Positions 8,019 to 18,823 are shown, counted from the first letter of the stretch. The stretch is 64,000 nt of DNA from Bacteroidota bacterium (GCA_018266395.1 JAFEAM010000001.1:62001-126000); one strand, 5' to 3'. Made by a program: numbers and translations. The notes: a model not told the origin generated them from the sequence alone.

Positions 8019-11000
8019 ATGGCCAGCCTTTCCAACATCAGCATTAGCCGACCGGTTCTGGCGATTGTCATGTCGCTTGTTATCCTTTTATTCGGTTTTA
8101 TCGGATTCTCATTTCTTGGCGTCCGTGAGTTCCCCAGTGTGGACCCGCCAGTAGTTACGGTCACCACCACCTATGTCGGCGCCAATGCTGATGTCATTGA
8201 ATCCCAGATTACCGAACCCCTCGAAGATGCAGTGAATGGCATTGCGGGCATTCGTACGCTTACTTCAGTAAGCACAGAGGGGCGCAGTACCATTACCGTT
8301 GAATTTGAGTTGGGTGTAAGCATTGAAGCTGCCGCCAATGATGTGCGTGACAAGGTATCCGGTTCACTCAGTAGGCTTCCACAGGATGTGGATCCGCCTG
8401 TAGTTGAAAAAGCGGATGCCGATTCCGCGCCCATTATTTTCATGTCTGTGGCGAGTGACAAGCGCGACCTCATGGAGTTGTCGCGCATTACTGAAGTCTA
8501 TTTCAAGGAACGACTGCAGACCATTCCCGGAGTCAGTTCAGTACAAATCTGGGGTCAGCGCAGGTATTCCATGCGTTTGTGGATGGACCCTATCAAGCTG
8601 GCGTCGTTCCGGCTCGCTCCCTCAGACGTATTGCAGGCGCTTAGCCGTGAAAACGTTGAACTCCCCTCCGGCCGCGTGGAAGGCAAAAGCACAGAACTCA
8701 CCGTACGTACGATGGGGCGTTTGTATACGCCACTGGATTTCAATAACCTCATAATCAAAGAACAGGGGGATAATGTGGTTCGCTTCAGCGATATCGGCTA
8801 TGCTGAACTGGGTGCCGAAAATGACCGGACACTACTTCGTAGGGATGGCAAACCCGGGTGTGCCCTCGCTATTGTTGCACAACCCGGTGCCAACAATATT
8901 GACATCGCCGACCGGCTCTACCAAAAGCTCGAACAAATCCGCCATGACCTTCCTCCGGATGTCAATTACTATATGAGCTGGGATTCCACGCAATACATCC
9001 GTAATTCCATATCTGAGGTGGAGGAAACGATATTCATTGCTTTCTGCCTTGTGTTGTCCATCATATTTATCTTCCTCCGCGACTGGAGAACTACCCTGAT
9101 ACCGGTAGCCACCATTCCAATTTCGCTCGTGGGGGCTTTCTTTGTCATGTACCTGCTGGGGTTCACCATCAATGTGCTCACCCTGCTCGGTATCGTGTTG
9201 GCAATTGGCCTTGTGGTGGATGATGCGATTGTGGTTCTCGAGAATATCTATGTAAAAATAGAAGAGGGTGAGAATCCGATTGAGGCTGCGCGGAAAGGAT
9301 CAACCGAAATTTATTTCGCCGTTATTTCAACAACAGTATCTGTGGTGGCCGTGTTTCTGCCAGTGATTTTCCTTCAAGGTCTTACCGGAAGACTGTTTCG
9401 TGAATTTGGGCTTGTGGTTGCCAGTTCAGTTGCCATCTCTGCCTTCATTTCTCTTACGCTTACCCCCATGATGACTTCTCAGATCCTGAAACGCAGAGAA
9501 AAGAAGGGGTGGCTTTATGACAAAACAGAGCCTTTCTTTAACAGCCTGATAAATGGCTACAGTTCTGCGCTCCGGGGTTTCATGAACAGGCGATGGCTTG
9601 CTTTTGTGGTGATTGCCGTTTCTACAGGTCTCATCTATCTGTTTGGCAAAATTCTTCCTTCTGAGCTTGCACCCCTTGAGGATCGCAGTGAACTGAGATT
9701 TCAGGCCATTGCTCCGGAGGGAACCAGCTTTGCGTTTATGGATACGGTGGTTTATAACATCACCAGGTTTATTGACAAGGAAGTCCCTGAAAGGTCAGGC
9801 CTTGTGAGCGTTACAGCTCCACAATGGGGGGGCAGTGGCGTTAACTCTGGATTTGTCAGGATTATCCTGAAGGATCCGTCTGAACGATCGCGCACACAAC
9901 AACAGATCGCTGATTACCTGGCAGCGAAGGGTCAACAATTCACTTCGGTAAGAACATTCGTTAACCAAACGCAGACCATCGGAGACCGACGCGGCGGTTT
10001 TCCCGTTCAATTCGTGATCCAAGCAGCAGATATTGAACGCCTGAAAGAAGTCCTCCCGACTTTCTTGCTTAAAGCATCTCAAAGTCCCAAGTTCGCTTTT
10101 GTCGATGTCGACCTGAAGTTCAACAAACCGGAAATCAATCTTACCATTAATCGCGACAAGGCAAGGAACCTGGGCGTAAATGTTTTCGACATTGCTCAGA
10201 CCTTACAATTGGGACTTAGCGGTACCCGATTTGGTAACTACATAATGGATGGGAAACAATATCAGATCATCGGGCAGGTTCAAATCCAGGACAGAAATGA
10301 GCCACTCGATCTCCGCACCCTGTATGTGAAGAGTAGCCGCGGCGAGCTGGTGCAACTGGACAACCTGGTTACGATGACCGAATTAAGCAGTCCGCCGCAA
10401 TTATTCCGCTTCAATCGTTATTCCTCAGCTAAAGTTCAGGCTCAACTTGCCAAGGGTGTGGCCCTTGGGGACGGTATCAATGAAATGAAAAGAATTGCCG
10501 ACAAAGTGCTCGATGAAGGGTATACCACTTCTCTGGACGGAGCCTCACGCGAGTTTGCAGAAAGTTCCTCAAGCATTTATATGGCCTTTGCTATAGCGCT
10601 CGCTATCATATACCTGGTGCTGGCCGGACAGTTTGAAAGTTTCATTGATCCGCTGATTATCATGTTTACCGTACCCTTGGCCCTTGCCGGAGCTTTGCTG
10701 TCATTGTGGTACTTCAACCAGACGCTGAACATCTTCAGCCAGATCGGTATTATCATGCTGATCGGTCTCGTGACTAAAAACGGTATCCTCATCGTTGAAT
10801 TTGCCAATCAGCGAAAGGAACAAGGTATGAGCATCATCGATGCAGTCATCAATTCAGCTGAATCGCGATTCCGTCCTATTCTCATGACCAGCCTCTCCAC
10901 TGTACTGGGTATTCTTCCCATTGCACTTGCGTTAGGTGCCGGCTCAGAAAGCCGTGTCTCAATGGGCATTGCGGTAATTGGGGGAATGCTATTTGCAACC

Positions 11001-11123
11001 ATTCTCACCTTGTTTGTGATCCCGGCTATTTACTCCTACTTCTCGCGGAAACACGTGACTGCCGAGCAGCAGGCTCACACTCAACTGAACCAGCTCGGGA
11101 AAGTCCAGACCATCCAGCCGTAA
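8019..11123 (+). CDS. RND multidrug efflux transporter, AcrB/HAE-1 type
   Basis: With 1034 residues this is a full-length proton-driven inner-membrane pump. It has 12 predicted transmembrane helices in two pseudo-repeats and two large periplasmic loops. The proton-relay residues are visible: paired Asp in GLVVDDAIVV (helix 4, near residue 405) and Lys in GLVTKNGILIVEFAN (helix 10, near residue 920). The N-terminus SISRPVLAIVMSLVI is typical. Substrates cannot be predicted. Its last 43 bases overlap the 3' end of the oppositely transcribed DedA-like gene. Confidence 0.95.
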   Translation: MASLSNISISRPVLAIVMSLVILLFGFIGFSFLGVREFPSVDPPVVTVTTTYVGANADVIESQITEPLEDAVNGIAGIRTLTSVSTEGRSTITVEFELGVSIEAAANDVRDKVSGSLSRLPQDVDPPVVEKADADSAPIIFMSVASDKRDLMELSRITEVYFKERLQTIPGVSSVQIWGQRRYSMRLWMDPIKLASFRLAPSDVLQALSRENVELPSGRVEGKSTELTVRTMGRLYTPLDFNNLIIKEQGDNVVRFSDIGYAELGAENDRTLLRRDGKPGCALAIVAQPGANNIDIADRLYQKLEQIRHDLPPDVNYYMSWDSTQYIRNSISEVEETIFIAFCLVLSIIFIFLRDWRTTLIPVATIPISLVGAFFVMYLLGFTINVLTLLGIVLAIGLVVDDAIVVLENIYVKIEEGENPIEAARKGSTEIYFAVISTTVSVVAVFLPVIFLQGLTGRLFREFGLVVASSVAISAFISLTLTPMMTSQILKRREKKGWLYDKTEPFFNSLINGYSSALRGFMNRRWLAFVVIAVSTGLIYLFGKILPSELAPLEDRSELRFQAIAPEGTSFAFMDTVVYNITRFIDKEVPERSGLVSVTAPQWGGSGVNSGFVRIILKDPSERSRTQQQIADYLAAKGQQFTSVRTFVNQTQTIGDRRGGFPVQFVIQAADIERLKEVLPTFLLKASQSPKFAFVDVDLKFNKPEINLTINRDKARNLGVNVFDIAQTLQLGLSGTRFGNYIMDGKQYQIIGQVQIQDRNEPLDLRTLYVKSSRGELVQLDNLVTMTELSSPPQLFRFNRYSSAKVQAQLAKGVALGDGINEMKRIADKVLDEGYTTSLDGASREFAESSSSIYMAFAIALAIIYLVLAGQFESFIDPLIIMFTVPLALAGALLSLWYFNQTLNIFSQIGIIMLIGLVTKNGILIVEFANQRKEQGMSIIDAVINSAESRFRPILMTSLSTVLGILPIALALGAGSESRVSMGIAVIGGMLFATILTLFVIPAIYSYFSRKHVTAEQQAHTQLNQLGKVQTIQP

Positions 11124-11659
11124 ACGGCGAACCGAAGAATTCTGGAAATACATACCAACAGAAAATCGCGAAAAGAAGAATTAACTGACCCTGCCAGCAT
11201 GCACGTCGCAGAAAAAGGTACTGGAGTGACTGCGCCAACCAGAACCAGGTAGAGGCCGTATTTTTTCAGTTTCTCGTCATACTGCTTCAGGTAACGCTCG
11301 CTGATTTGCTGATACAGGCGGGTTAAGGAAAAGTACCTTCCAATATAATATCCAATCACCCCGGCTGCGTAAGAAATGAGAGTGAGATAGGAAAGGTTCA
11401 GCACATATTCCGATGGATTGCCTTTTGATTGCCATATCAGCATGAACAGTTCTGGGGGAATGATCCCAAATATGATTTCAGAAACTGTGAAGATCGCCAG
11501 TAGTAACGGCAACTGGTTCCCGATTTGATTAATCTCGAGCTGATACACTCTTATGTCTTCTCTTGCGAAGATGTAGGCGGTAATAATTACTCCAAACCAA
11601 GCCAGACCTCGCAGGAGGTTTTTCCACAGAAAGCTGCTTTTCGATTCTTCCTTTTCCAA
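11081..11659 (-). CDS. DedA/VTT-domain membrane protein
   Basis: The 192-residue protein begins with a TTG codon 2 bases after the stop of the upstream acetyltransferase gene, so translation is probably coupled. It has about five hydrophobic segments, with the SNARE-associated/DedA hallmarks: IFGIIPPELFMLIW near residue 63 and the re-entrant segment LVGAVTPVPFSATCMLAGS near residue 145. DedA-family proteins are thought to recycle lipid carriers or scramble lipids in the inner membrane; the specific substrate is unknown. Its C-terminal codons are antisense to the end of the RND pump gene. Confidence 0.75.
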   Translation of the reverse strand: MEKEESKSSFLWKNLLRGLAWFGVIITAYIFAREDIRVYQLEINQIGNQLPLLLAIFTVSEIIFGIIPPELFMLIWQSKGNPSEYVLNLSYLTLISYAAGVIGYYIGRYFSLTRLYQQISERYLKQYDEKLKKYGLYLVLVGAVTPVPFSATCMLAGSVNSSFRDFLLVCISRILRFAVYGWMVWTFPSWFS

Positions 11660-11661
11660 GG

Positions 11662-12831
11662 TTACTTCAGAATAGGGTGCCGCTTGAAAGGTTTCGATTC
11701 ATCGAAAAGCTTTCGATATGTAACATGAGTCTTGCTAACGTATCCTCCAACCTGCTCGACAACCTGAATCATTTTGGGATTAAAGTCACCGATCCAGTTC
11801 ATTTCGTAATCAATGTAATGCAATTTGCCTGAATGGTAAAGCTTTCTTGCCTCCTCGATAATGGCCCCGTCCACCCCTTTACCCTGATGCGCCGGCACCA
11901 CACCAAAGAGAATCCCGAATGCCTTAGTATTTGTTTTCATAAGCCTATGCCAGGCAAATTTGGCTTTCCCCCACCAATCCAACCTGCCACCGACATGCTT
12001 CAACAATTGATTTATTTCAGGCAGCGAGATAAAAAAAGCAATGGGCTCATCATCATGAAAGCCAAACCAGATGAGTCGCTCATCCAGAATTGGTTTCATC
12101 TGCTTTACAATTAGCTTAGCCTGTACTGAGTTGAGTTCAGGGTTTTCAGCACGGTTAGTCCAGGCTTTGTTATAGACTTCCCTCAGATAATCGGGCAACT
12201 TCTTCATCTCCGACTTCATCAGGTATCGAAATTTGTAACGCGGATCCTTTGCAACCAGATTCGCCTTTACAAGCAGTTTGGGAGCAATGGGATCGAGCGT
12301 CTTTCTGGCATAGGTCAGTTGCTTGAAGTAGACCTGAAAGCCATATGCTTCAAAATATTTTTGGTAATAAGGAAAGTTGTATACGCATTGGTAATTTGGC
12401 TGGTACTGAAAACCATCAACCAGAAGTCCCCACCACCGGTCACGATTTCCAAAATTGATCGGTCCGTCCATAGCCTCCATCCCCTTTTCTCTCAACCAAT
12501 TCCGGCATAAATCAAAGAGCATGAATGCCGCCTCCTGACTTTCAATGCATTCGAAAAAACCCATTCCTCCAGTGGGCTGATCATTCCCTTTGTGAACTGT
12601 TTTCTCATTGACAAATGCAGCTACCCTTCCAATGGTGTGACCCGCATCATCTGTCAACAGCCAGCGAATACAGCTTCCATGTCTGAAAGTCTTGTTCTTC
12701 TCAGGATCAAACACCGATTCGATATCAGTATCAAGCGGCCGGATCCATTCCCTTACGCCTTTGTAAAGCCTTACTGGAAAGTGAAGAAATTCCTGTCGAT
12801 CAGCGGCGCTGACAACTTCCCGGGTTTGCAT
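11662..12831 (-). CDS. YghO-like GNAT-fold N-acetyltransferase family protein
   Basis: This 389-residue protein resembles the YghO group: an opening of the form REFLHFPVRLYKGVREWIRP, then GRVAAFVNE near residue 72, a GFFECIES segment near 90, and MDGPINFGNRDRWWGLLVDG near 120. These features are shared with a widespread uncharacterised family related to acetyltransferases. A second GNAT-like section is suggested by GVVPAHQGKGVDGAII near residue 320, which looks like the acetyl-CoA binding loop. Substrate is unknown. The gene is directly upstream of the DedA-like gene. Confidence 0.7.
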   Translation of the reverse strand: MQTREVVSAADRQEFLHFPVRLYKGVREWIRPLDTDIESVFDPEKNKTFRHGSCIRWLLTDDAGHTIGRVAAFVNEKTVHKGNDQPTGGMGFFECIESQEAAFMLFDLCRNWLREKGMEAMDGPINFGNRDRWWGLLVDGFQYQPNYQCVYNFPYYQKYFEAYGFQVYFKQLTYARKTLDPIAPKLLVKANLVAKDPRYKFRYLMKSEMKKLPDYLREVYNKAWTNRAENPELNSVQAKLIVKQMKPILDERLIWFGFHDDEPIAFFISLPEINQLLKHVGGRLDWWGKAKFAWHRLMKTNTKAFGILFGVVPAHQGKGVDGAIIEEARKLYHSGKLHYIDYEMNWIGDFNPKMIQVVEQVGGYVSKTHVTYRKLFDESKPFKRHPILK

Positions 12832-12860
12832 AATTACGATCAGCCGGAAAGATAGTGTTT

Positions 12861-14684
12861 TTAAAGTGTCTGCTGCGGGAGTTCGATTGTAAAAACAGTG
12901 CCCTTGTCAAGCTCACTTGCAACACGAATTGAGCCCCCTACTTTTTCTACGGCGTTTTTTACAATATACAGGCCAAGCCCGCTTCCTTCCGATTGCCCGC
13001 TCGCACGATAAAACATCTCGAATATCCGATCAAGATTTTCTCTTTCAATTCCGATACCGTTATCGCTGAACTGGATAAGACAACGAGTCTGTGAAACATT
13101 GATTTGAATGGATATATTCACCTGACTTTCGTCGAGCCTCCGGTATTTTATGGCATTGGAAATCAGGTTCCGCATGATTTCACCAATCCGCCAGGGGTCG
13201 CTGTAAAAGTCCACACCCTCAAGGGTGATCTCCTTCCTGACCCGATCCGCTCCCTTCAAGTAGCTCAAATCATCCAGTGTTCGCTCAATGATCTGGAGAA
13301 AATCCACTTTCTCAACCTTTAGCTCCATTTTGAGATTCTTTGAATGACTGAGGACATCACTGATAAAGTGGTCGAGTTGAGAAGCCTTTTGGCCCATCAA
13401 TTTCACATAGTCAAGAAGATTATCGTCATTTCCGGGCATTGCAGCGAGATGAGCCAGCCCAAGCACTGAGGATAATGGCGCGCGCAAATCATGCGATACT
13501 TTGTAAACGAAATTATCAAGTTCTGCATTTCGGACCTTCAGCTCTTCCTCCACCCGCTTTCGATCCGTAATGTCCACGTACATGCCGAAGATTCCCAGCT
13601 TCTGATCCTCCAGGGTCACAGGCACACCATAGATGATTACTGACAACTTCTGCCCGTCCTTTCTCTTTCGAACCGTTTCAACACGAATCACCCTGCTCTC
13701 GGTAATCAGGCTGTTGATGTCGTTGGATTCGCCCAGAAATTCCGGTGGTATGATGATTTCATTCAATGTTCTTCCTTGCACTTCATGGTGCGCATACTGA
13801 AACAGCTCCTCAAAGCCTTTGTTGATCTGCACCACATTGCCTTCCCTGTTAAGAAGAACAATGGCGAGTGGAGTATTCTCGAAAAGCTGGTACAACAAAG
13901 TCTCGGTTTTACGGAAGGAATCCTCTGTCTGTTTGCGCTGTGTAATGTCAGAAATCACAACCTGGATGGCAGGCTCGCCTTCAAAAAGATAGGGGGTACC
14001 AATGGATTCAACATCTATTTCGCTGCCGTCAAGTCTCAGGAACTTTTCTTCGATCAGTCCAGCCGATTCACCCTTCATGATGCGTTCAATTCTTTCTTGA
14101 ATGACACGCATGGAATTCGGATGAACAAATCGTCTCACATCCATACCTGTAAGTTCCTCTGGTGAAGATGCTCCTATCATTTTTGCTGCCGCTTTGTTGG
14201 CGTACCTGATTGTTCCTTTGGCATGGATAACGATTCCAAGTGGCAATTCTTCAACGAGATCGCGATATCGTTTCTCGGATTCCTGGTGCTGAACTTCCAG
14301 CTCCTTCTTTTCGGTTATATCAGAAAACAATCCGCTGTAAACAATTCTTCCATCATCTGTCTTCACCGGGGCGCCGTTCGCCTCAACCCAGAAGTAGCCG
14401 TTTGGTCCTTTGCAGCGACCCTGCCAGCGGAAAGGAGTGAGTAACTGATTACTGAGTTCCACACTGACCCAGAAGCTTGGATAGTCGTCCGGATGGATGA
14501 AACTCTCCATTGAGAGGTGGCCCCTCAAAAGTACGTCCGATTCAATCCCGATCAATTCCACACAACGAGGACTTACGTACGTGAAATCCCTCCCTCCTGA
14601 TGGGAAGAACGTGTACTCAAATACCACGACCGGGAGATTATCAACCAGTCTTTGAAGCCATGTTGCTTTGTCAGGAGTATGCAT
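12861..14684 (-). CDS. Sensor histidine kinase with three PAS domains
   Basis: I prefer the ATG at 14684 (607 residues); a TTG 12 bases upstream is also in frame. Three PAS domains run from about residue 8 to 390, two of them ending in the PAC-type motifs YSGLFSDITEKKELE and GMYVDITDRKRVEEE. The kinase core follows: H-box VSHDLRAPLSSVLGLAHL, N-box NLISNAIKYR, G1 DNGIGIERENL and G2 GSGLGLYIVKNAV. There is no transmembrane segment, so it should sense an intracellular signal such as redox state or a small molecule. No response regulator gene is adjacent. Confidence 0.9.
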   Translation of the reverse strand: MHTPDKATWLQRLVDNLPVVVFEYTFFPSGGRDFTYVSPRCVELIGIESDVLLRGHLSMESFIHPDDYPSFWVSVELSNQLLTPFRWQGRCKGPNGYFWVEANGAPVKTDDGRIVYSGLFSDITEKKELEVQHQESEKRYRDLVEELPLGIVIHAKGTIRYANKAAAKMIGASSPEELTGMDVRRFVHPNSMRVIQERIERIMKGESAGLIEEKFLRLDGSEIDVESIGTPYLFEGEPAIQVVISDITQRKQTEDSFRKTETLLYQLFENTPLAIVLLNREGNVVQINKGFEELFQYAHHEVQGRTLNEIIIPPEFLGESNDINSLITESRVIRVETVRKRKDGQKLSVIIYGVPVTLEDQKLGIFGMYVDITDRKRVEEELKVRNAELDNFVYKVSHDLRAPLSSVLGLAHLAAMPGNDDNLLDYVKLMGQKASQLDHFISDVLSHSKNLKMELKVEKVDFLQIIERTLDDLSYLKGADRVRKEITLEGVDFYSDPWRIGEIMRNLISNAIKYRRLDESQVNISIQINVSQTRCLIQFSDNGIGIERENLDRIFEMFYRASGQSEGSGLGLYIVKNAVEKVGGSIRVASELDKGTVFTIELPQQTL

Positions 14685-14827
14685 GCCGCAGCTCAAAATT
14701 AGCGGCTCCAGTCAAAGGAATGCCAGGATGTAAGAAAGGATAGAAACTTATAGGTTTCAACTTCAAATCAGCCAGGACAAGGCGCCAGCATCCTGTCTTC
14801 AGCAATGTCCTATAATTCGATGTAAGA

Positions 14828-15703
14828 TTATACCCCCTTGAGGGCTTCTGCACCCGCAACAATTTCGAGAATTTCCTTGGTGATGGCAGCCTGACGGGTC
14901 CGGTTATACATAAGTCTCAGCTCCTTCAGAATCTCACCTGCATTCTCGCTCGCCTTATCCATAGCTGTCATCCTTGCGCCATTCTCAGAAGCATTCGAAT
15001 CCAGTACTGCCTTGAATAATTGAGTCTTAAGAGATTTGGGGATAAGTCCGCTCATGATCTCATGCTGTGAGGGCTGAAAGATGTAATCCACTTCATTGTG
15101 CTTTGTGGCAGAAGGTGGCACAACAGGAAGGAACTGCTCGGTAATAAGAACCTGCGTCGCCACATTTTTGAACTGATTGTAGACTATTTCAATTTTGTCA
15201 TACGTGCCGTTCTTGAATGCATCCATCAGAAATTGGCCGGCACCAGAAACACTCTCAAAGGTGAGACTGTGAAAGAGGTTGACAAAATCTCCGTTTACCT
15301 TATAACCCCGCTTTGTGAAGAAATCAAGTCCTCTCCTTCCGATACACAATATCGTCACATTCTTCCTGGCATGCTGATCAGTATACTTCTGCTGAACCAG
15401 TGCGACGACCGATTTGATTACGCTGGAGTTGAAAGAGCCGCAAAGACCCCGATCAGAAGTGATGGCTATGACGCATATCTTTTCTTCAGGCCGGACTTTT
15501 GTGTACCAATTGTCATCGCTGACATCTGAAACAGACAAGTCTTGAAGCAAGAGCGTCATCTTCTGTGCAAACGGACGCATTTGCAGAATCCTTTCCTGCG
15601 ATTTGCGCAACTTCGCTGCCGCCACCATTTTCATGGCTTTGGTGATCTGTTGCGTACTGGTTACAGAACCGATCCTGGTCTTAACTTCCTTTAGGCTTGC
15701 CAT
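14828..15703 (-). CDS. atpG: F1Fo ATP synthase gamma subunit
   Basis: The gamma subunit is the central rotor shaft linking the c-ring to the catalytic hexamer. The 291-residue protein has the conserved N-terminus LKEVKTRIGSVTSTQQITKAM, the middle motif ITSDRGLCGSFNSSV and the C-terminal helix ending ILEIVAGAEAL. It is the last ATP synthase gene of this minus-strand operon, 24 bases after atpA. Confidence 0.97.
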   Translation of the reverse strand: MASLKEVKTRIGSVTSTQQITKAMKMVAAAKLRKSQERILQMRPFAQKMTLLLQDLSVSDVSDDNWYTKVRPEEKICVIAITSDRGLCGSFNSSVIKSVVALVQQKYTDQHARKNVTILCIGRRGLDFFTKRGYKVNGDFVNLFHSLTFESVSGAGQFLMDAFKNGTYDKIEIVYNQFKNVATQVLITEQFLPVVPPSATKHNEVDYIFQPSQHEIMSGLIPKSLKTQLFKAVLDSNASENGARMTAMDKASENAGEILKELRLMYNRTRQAAITKEILEIVAGAEALKGV

Positions 15704-15727
15704 CGTCTAACTGCTTATGATTTCCTT

Positions 15728-17305
15728 TTAGGCATAACTCCCGGCCATGTCAAGAGCCACCTTTTTAAGCGTTCCCATATCGGCCTCCTCAAGTTTGCCG
15801 GCTCTGAAGTTATCCAGAATGGCCCGGTGATTGGTCTTCATGGCATTGATGAAGTTCTTTTCGAACTCCCTCACCCTGTTAACAGGCACTTTGTCCAGGT
15901 AACCCCGGGTTGTTGCAGTAATGATAGCTACCTGCTCCTCAACGGGTACCGGCTCATACTGTGGCTGCTTCAATACCTCGAGGTTCCTTCGTCCACGCTC
16001 AATGGTCAATTTGGTGGCGGCATCAAGGTCAGATCCGAATTTGGAAAAGGCCTCGAGCTCACGAAACTGTGCCTGATCCAGTTTCAGCGTACCAGCCACC
16101 TTCTTCATGGATTTAATCTGCGCAGATCCTCCCACACGCGAAACCGAAATACCGACGTTAATGGCCGGACGAATGCCTGAGTTGAACAAGTTGGTCTCGA
16201 GGAATATCTGCCCGTCTGTAATTGAAATTACATTCGTCGGAATATAAGCTGACACGTCATTCGCCTGGGTTTCGATGATAGGCAGAGCAGTCAGTGATCC
16301 TCCTCCCTTGACCTTACTCTTCAGGGATGGGGGAAGGTCATTCATCTTGGAAGCCAGCTCATCATTGTTAATAATCTTGGCGGCTCTTTCCAGCAGACGG
16401 GAGTGCAGATAGAACACATCACCGGGATACGCCTCCCGGCCCGGAGGTCTTCTAAGCAGAAGTGAAACTTCACGATACGCCACAGCCTGCTTGGACAGGT
16501 CATCATATATCACCAGTGCCGGGCGACCGGTATCACGGAAATATTCTCCAATGGATGCTCCTGTAAAGGGAGCATAGAACTGCATGGGCGCAGGATCAGA
16601 AGCAGATGCAGAGACGATGACTGTATACGGCATGGCTCCCGCCTTTTCCAGCGTTGCCGCCACTACAGCCACAGTTGATGCCTTTTGACCGATGGCTACA
16701 TATATGCAAAACACCGGTTTGCCCTTTTCATAAAATTCCTTTTGATTGATGATGGTGTCAATGGCTACAGCCGTCTTTCCTGTCTGACGGTCACCGATGA
16801 TCAATTCGCGCTGTCCGCGACCAATTGGAATCATCGAATCAATGGCCTTGATCCCAGTCTGCAGGGGCTCATTTACCGGCTGCCTGAAGATTACACCAGG
16901 GGCTTTCCTCTCCAATGGCATTTCAAATAACTCTCCCGTCAGTGCGCCTTTTCCGTCGATGGGTTGTGCAAGGGTATTGACAACTCTGCCAAGCATTCCA
17001 TCTCCCACTTTGACCGAGCCAATTTCGCCGGTACGCTTTACGGTGGCCCCTTCCTTGATGCCGGTAGATTCGCCCAGGAGTACTGCACCGACATTGTCCT
17101 CTTCCAGGTTAAGAACCAGGGCACGCAAACCATTTTCAAACTGAATCAATTCGCCTGCCTGTGCCTTTGTAAGCCCATAGATCCGGGCTACCCCATCACC
17201 AATGGTGAGTACGGTTCCGACTTCTTCCAATTCTGCATCGGTTCGGGAGTGTGCCAGTTGTTCTCTGAGTATTGCGGATACTTCTTCTGGTCTGATTTCA
17301 GCCAT
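15728..17305 (-). CDS. atpA: F1Fo ATP synthase alpha subunit
   Basis: The alpha subunit forms the non-catalytic nucleotide sites of the F1 hexamer. The 525-residue sequence has the P-loop GDRQTGKTA near residue 170, the segment [20 protein letters not shown], and the [10 protein letters not shown] loop carrying the arginine finger near residue 378. The partner beta subunit gene is not in this operon, which is usual for Bacteroidota, where atpD and atpC lie elsewhere. Confidence 0.97.
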   Translation of the reverse strand: MAEIRPEEVSAILREQLAHSRTDAELEEVGTVLTIGDGVARIYGLTKAQAGELIQFENGLRALVLNLEEDNVGAVLLGESTGIKEGATVKRTGEIGSVKVGDGMLGRVVNTLAQPIDGKGALTGELFEMPLERKAPGVIFRQPVNEPLQTGIKAIDSMIPIGRGQRELIIGDRQTGKTAVAIDTIINQKEFYEKGKPVFCIYVAIGQKASTVAVVAATLEKAGAMPYTVIVSASASDPAPMQFYAPFTGASIGEYFRDTGRPALVIYDDLSKQAVAYREVSLLLRRPPGREAYPGDVFYLHSRLLERAAKIINNDELASKMNDLPPSLKSKVKGGGSLTALPIIETQANDVSAYIPTNVISITDGQIFLETNLFNSGIRPAINVGISVSRVGGSAQIKSMKKVAGTLKLDQAQFRELEAFSKFGSDLDAATKLTIERGRRNLEVLKQPQYEPVPVEEQVAIITATTRGYLDKVPVNRVREFEKNFINAMKTNHRAILDNFRAGKLEEADMGTLKKVALDMAGSYA

Positions 17306-17327
17306 ACGATCTTTAATGATTTAGTTC

Positions 17328-17870
17328 TTAGTTCTCTTTCAATTTTATACTCAATAGCTTGAGTTTGTTCTTGATGGACGCATCTATTTGCCGGTCTCCC
17401 ACATTGAGTACGAAACCGCCTATCAGTGAGTCGTCCACCTTTTCTTCAATTTCCACAGATTTGCGATCGCTAAGTCGCTTTACAATGCTTTCAAGGGTTG
17501 CTCTTAATTGCTGATCCATCGGTACAGCAACTGAAACGGTAGCGTGCCCAATGCCCTTGTACTCATTAAAGGCCTCGTGGAATCCGGAGGCTATCGCAGG
17601 TATAAGGGATTCTCTGTTCTTTCTTGTCAGGATGTCCAATATGGATTTTGTCAATTCATTCACCTTGCCTGAAAACATCCGGGTAAGGATTTCGCGTTTT
17701 CGTTCATGCCTAATAAGAGGGCTTTTCAACATCATAAGAAAGTCCCGATTCGAGTTGCAAACCTTCTGGATGACCAACATATCCTGATGCACTGCATCCA
17801 GAACTCCCTTTTCCACGGACAACTCCAGGAGTGATCTTACATAACGATGGGCTGCGCGTGATTCGGCCAT
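17328..17870 (-). CDS. atpH: F1Fo ATP synthase delta subunit
   Basis: The delta subunit caps F1 and joins it to the peripheral stalk b subunits. The 180-residue protein begins MAESRAAHRYVRSLLELS and ends with the family's GGFVLNVGDRQIDASIKNKL signature. It starts 4 bases after atpF, implying translational coupling. Confidence 0.93.
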   Translation of the reverse strand: MAESRAAHRYVRSLLELSVEKGVLDAVHQDMLVIQKVCNSNRDFLMMLKSPLIRHERKREILTRMFSGKVNELTKSILDILTRKNRESLIPAIASGFHEAFNEYKGIGHATVSVAVPMDQQLRATLESIVKRLSDRKSVEIEEKVDDSLIGGFVLNVGDRQIDASIKNKLKLLSIKLKEN

Positions 17871-17874
17871 GGAA

Positions 17875-18369
17875 TTAGTTCATTTTCAAGTCCTTGATAT
17901 ACGTCTCAGCCAGTTCCTTTTGCGCCTTGTCTCCTGCGAGATTCTTGCGGATCACCTTCTCAGCAATTTCGAGTGAGAACTGGGCAACCTGATTGCGTAC
18001 ATCACGCAAAGCTGCCTGTTTTTCAGTTTGAATGGCTGCACGAGCGTCTTCAATGATTTTGTCCGCACTCTTCTTGGCCAAAGCCTGCGCCTCATCCTGC
18101 AAGCGGCTGGCGGCGCTTCGGGCATCACGTAGAATTTTGTCTCTTTCTTCCCTAGCCTCGCGCAACAACTTTTCATTGTCCGACTTCAGGGCGGCCATTT
18201 CAGACTTAGCCTTCTCTGCAGCATCCAGGGCATCTTGTATTGATGTTTCGCGCTCCTTCAGACCGCTAAGAATTGGCTTCCATGCCATTTTCGCCAGCAG
18301 AAAAACCAAAGCGAGGAATACCACTAACTGCCAAAAGATCAGGCCGGTGCCGGGTGTCAACAGTTCCAT
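17875..18369 (-). CDS. atpF: F1Fo ATP synthase b subunit
   Basis: The b subunit is the peripheral stalk. This 164-residue protein has one N-terminal membrane helix (about residues 8-26) and then a long charged coiled coil rich in Ala, Glu, Lys and Arg. The motif LLAKMAWKPILSGLKERE, with Trp-Lys-Pro just after the helix, is characteristic. Only one b-type gene is present, so the stalk is presumably a homodimer. The gap to atpE carries a stable hairpin. Confidence 0.95.
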   Translation of the reverse strand: MELLTPGTGLIFWQLVVFLALVFLLAKMAWKPILSGLKERETSIQDALDAAEKAKSEMAALKSDNEKLLREAREERDKILRDARSAASRLQDEAQALAKKSADKIIEDARAAIQTEKQAALRDVRNQVAQFSLEIAEKVIRKNLAGDKAQKELAETYIKDLKMN

Positions 18370-18427
18370 ATAATCTTATTTGATATTGAGAGGCGGTATA
18401 ATTCTGTTCAGATTTAGATTCATTTTA

Positions 18428-18464
18428 AGAAACTTGCCCGGCCAATTGCCTAAGGCAAGTTTCT
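18428..18464 (-). other. Hairpin between atpE and atpF
   Basis: A perfect 11-base inverted repeat, AGAAACTTGCC (18428-18438) and GGCAAGTTTCT (18454-18464), with a 15-base loop, lies 22 bases after the atpE stop on the minus-strand transcript. There is no good T-run after it on that strand, so I read it as an intercistronic stabilising or processing hairpin rather than a terminator. Partial termination cannot be excluded. Confidence 0.6.
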
Positions 18465-18486
18465 CAATTGTAATTCCGGAACCGGG

Positions 18487-18762
<276 letters not shown>

Positions 18763-18776
18763 TTAAGTGAAACAAA

Positions 18777-18823
18777 TCCGGGTCATCCCCGGAGTATCTT
18801 TTATTGGACACGTCCTGTCCAAT
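18777..18823 (-). other. Tandem hairpins between atpB and atpE
   Basis: Two inverted repeats lie in the 85-base gap. One is ATTGGACA/TGTCCAAT with a 5-base loop (18803-18823). The other is TCCGGG/CCCGGA with a 5-base loop (18777-18793). On the minus-strand transcript both lie in the leader of atpE, 27 or more bases before its start codon. They could protect or mark an atpE-starting mRNA end, or weaken read-through from atpB. Confidence 0.5.

Noticed and set aside
14697-14827. Gap between the ATP synthase gamma gene and the PAS kinase gene, with short inverted pieces.
   Set aside because: The repeats are five to seven bases and too far apart or weak to support a terminator or riboswitch.
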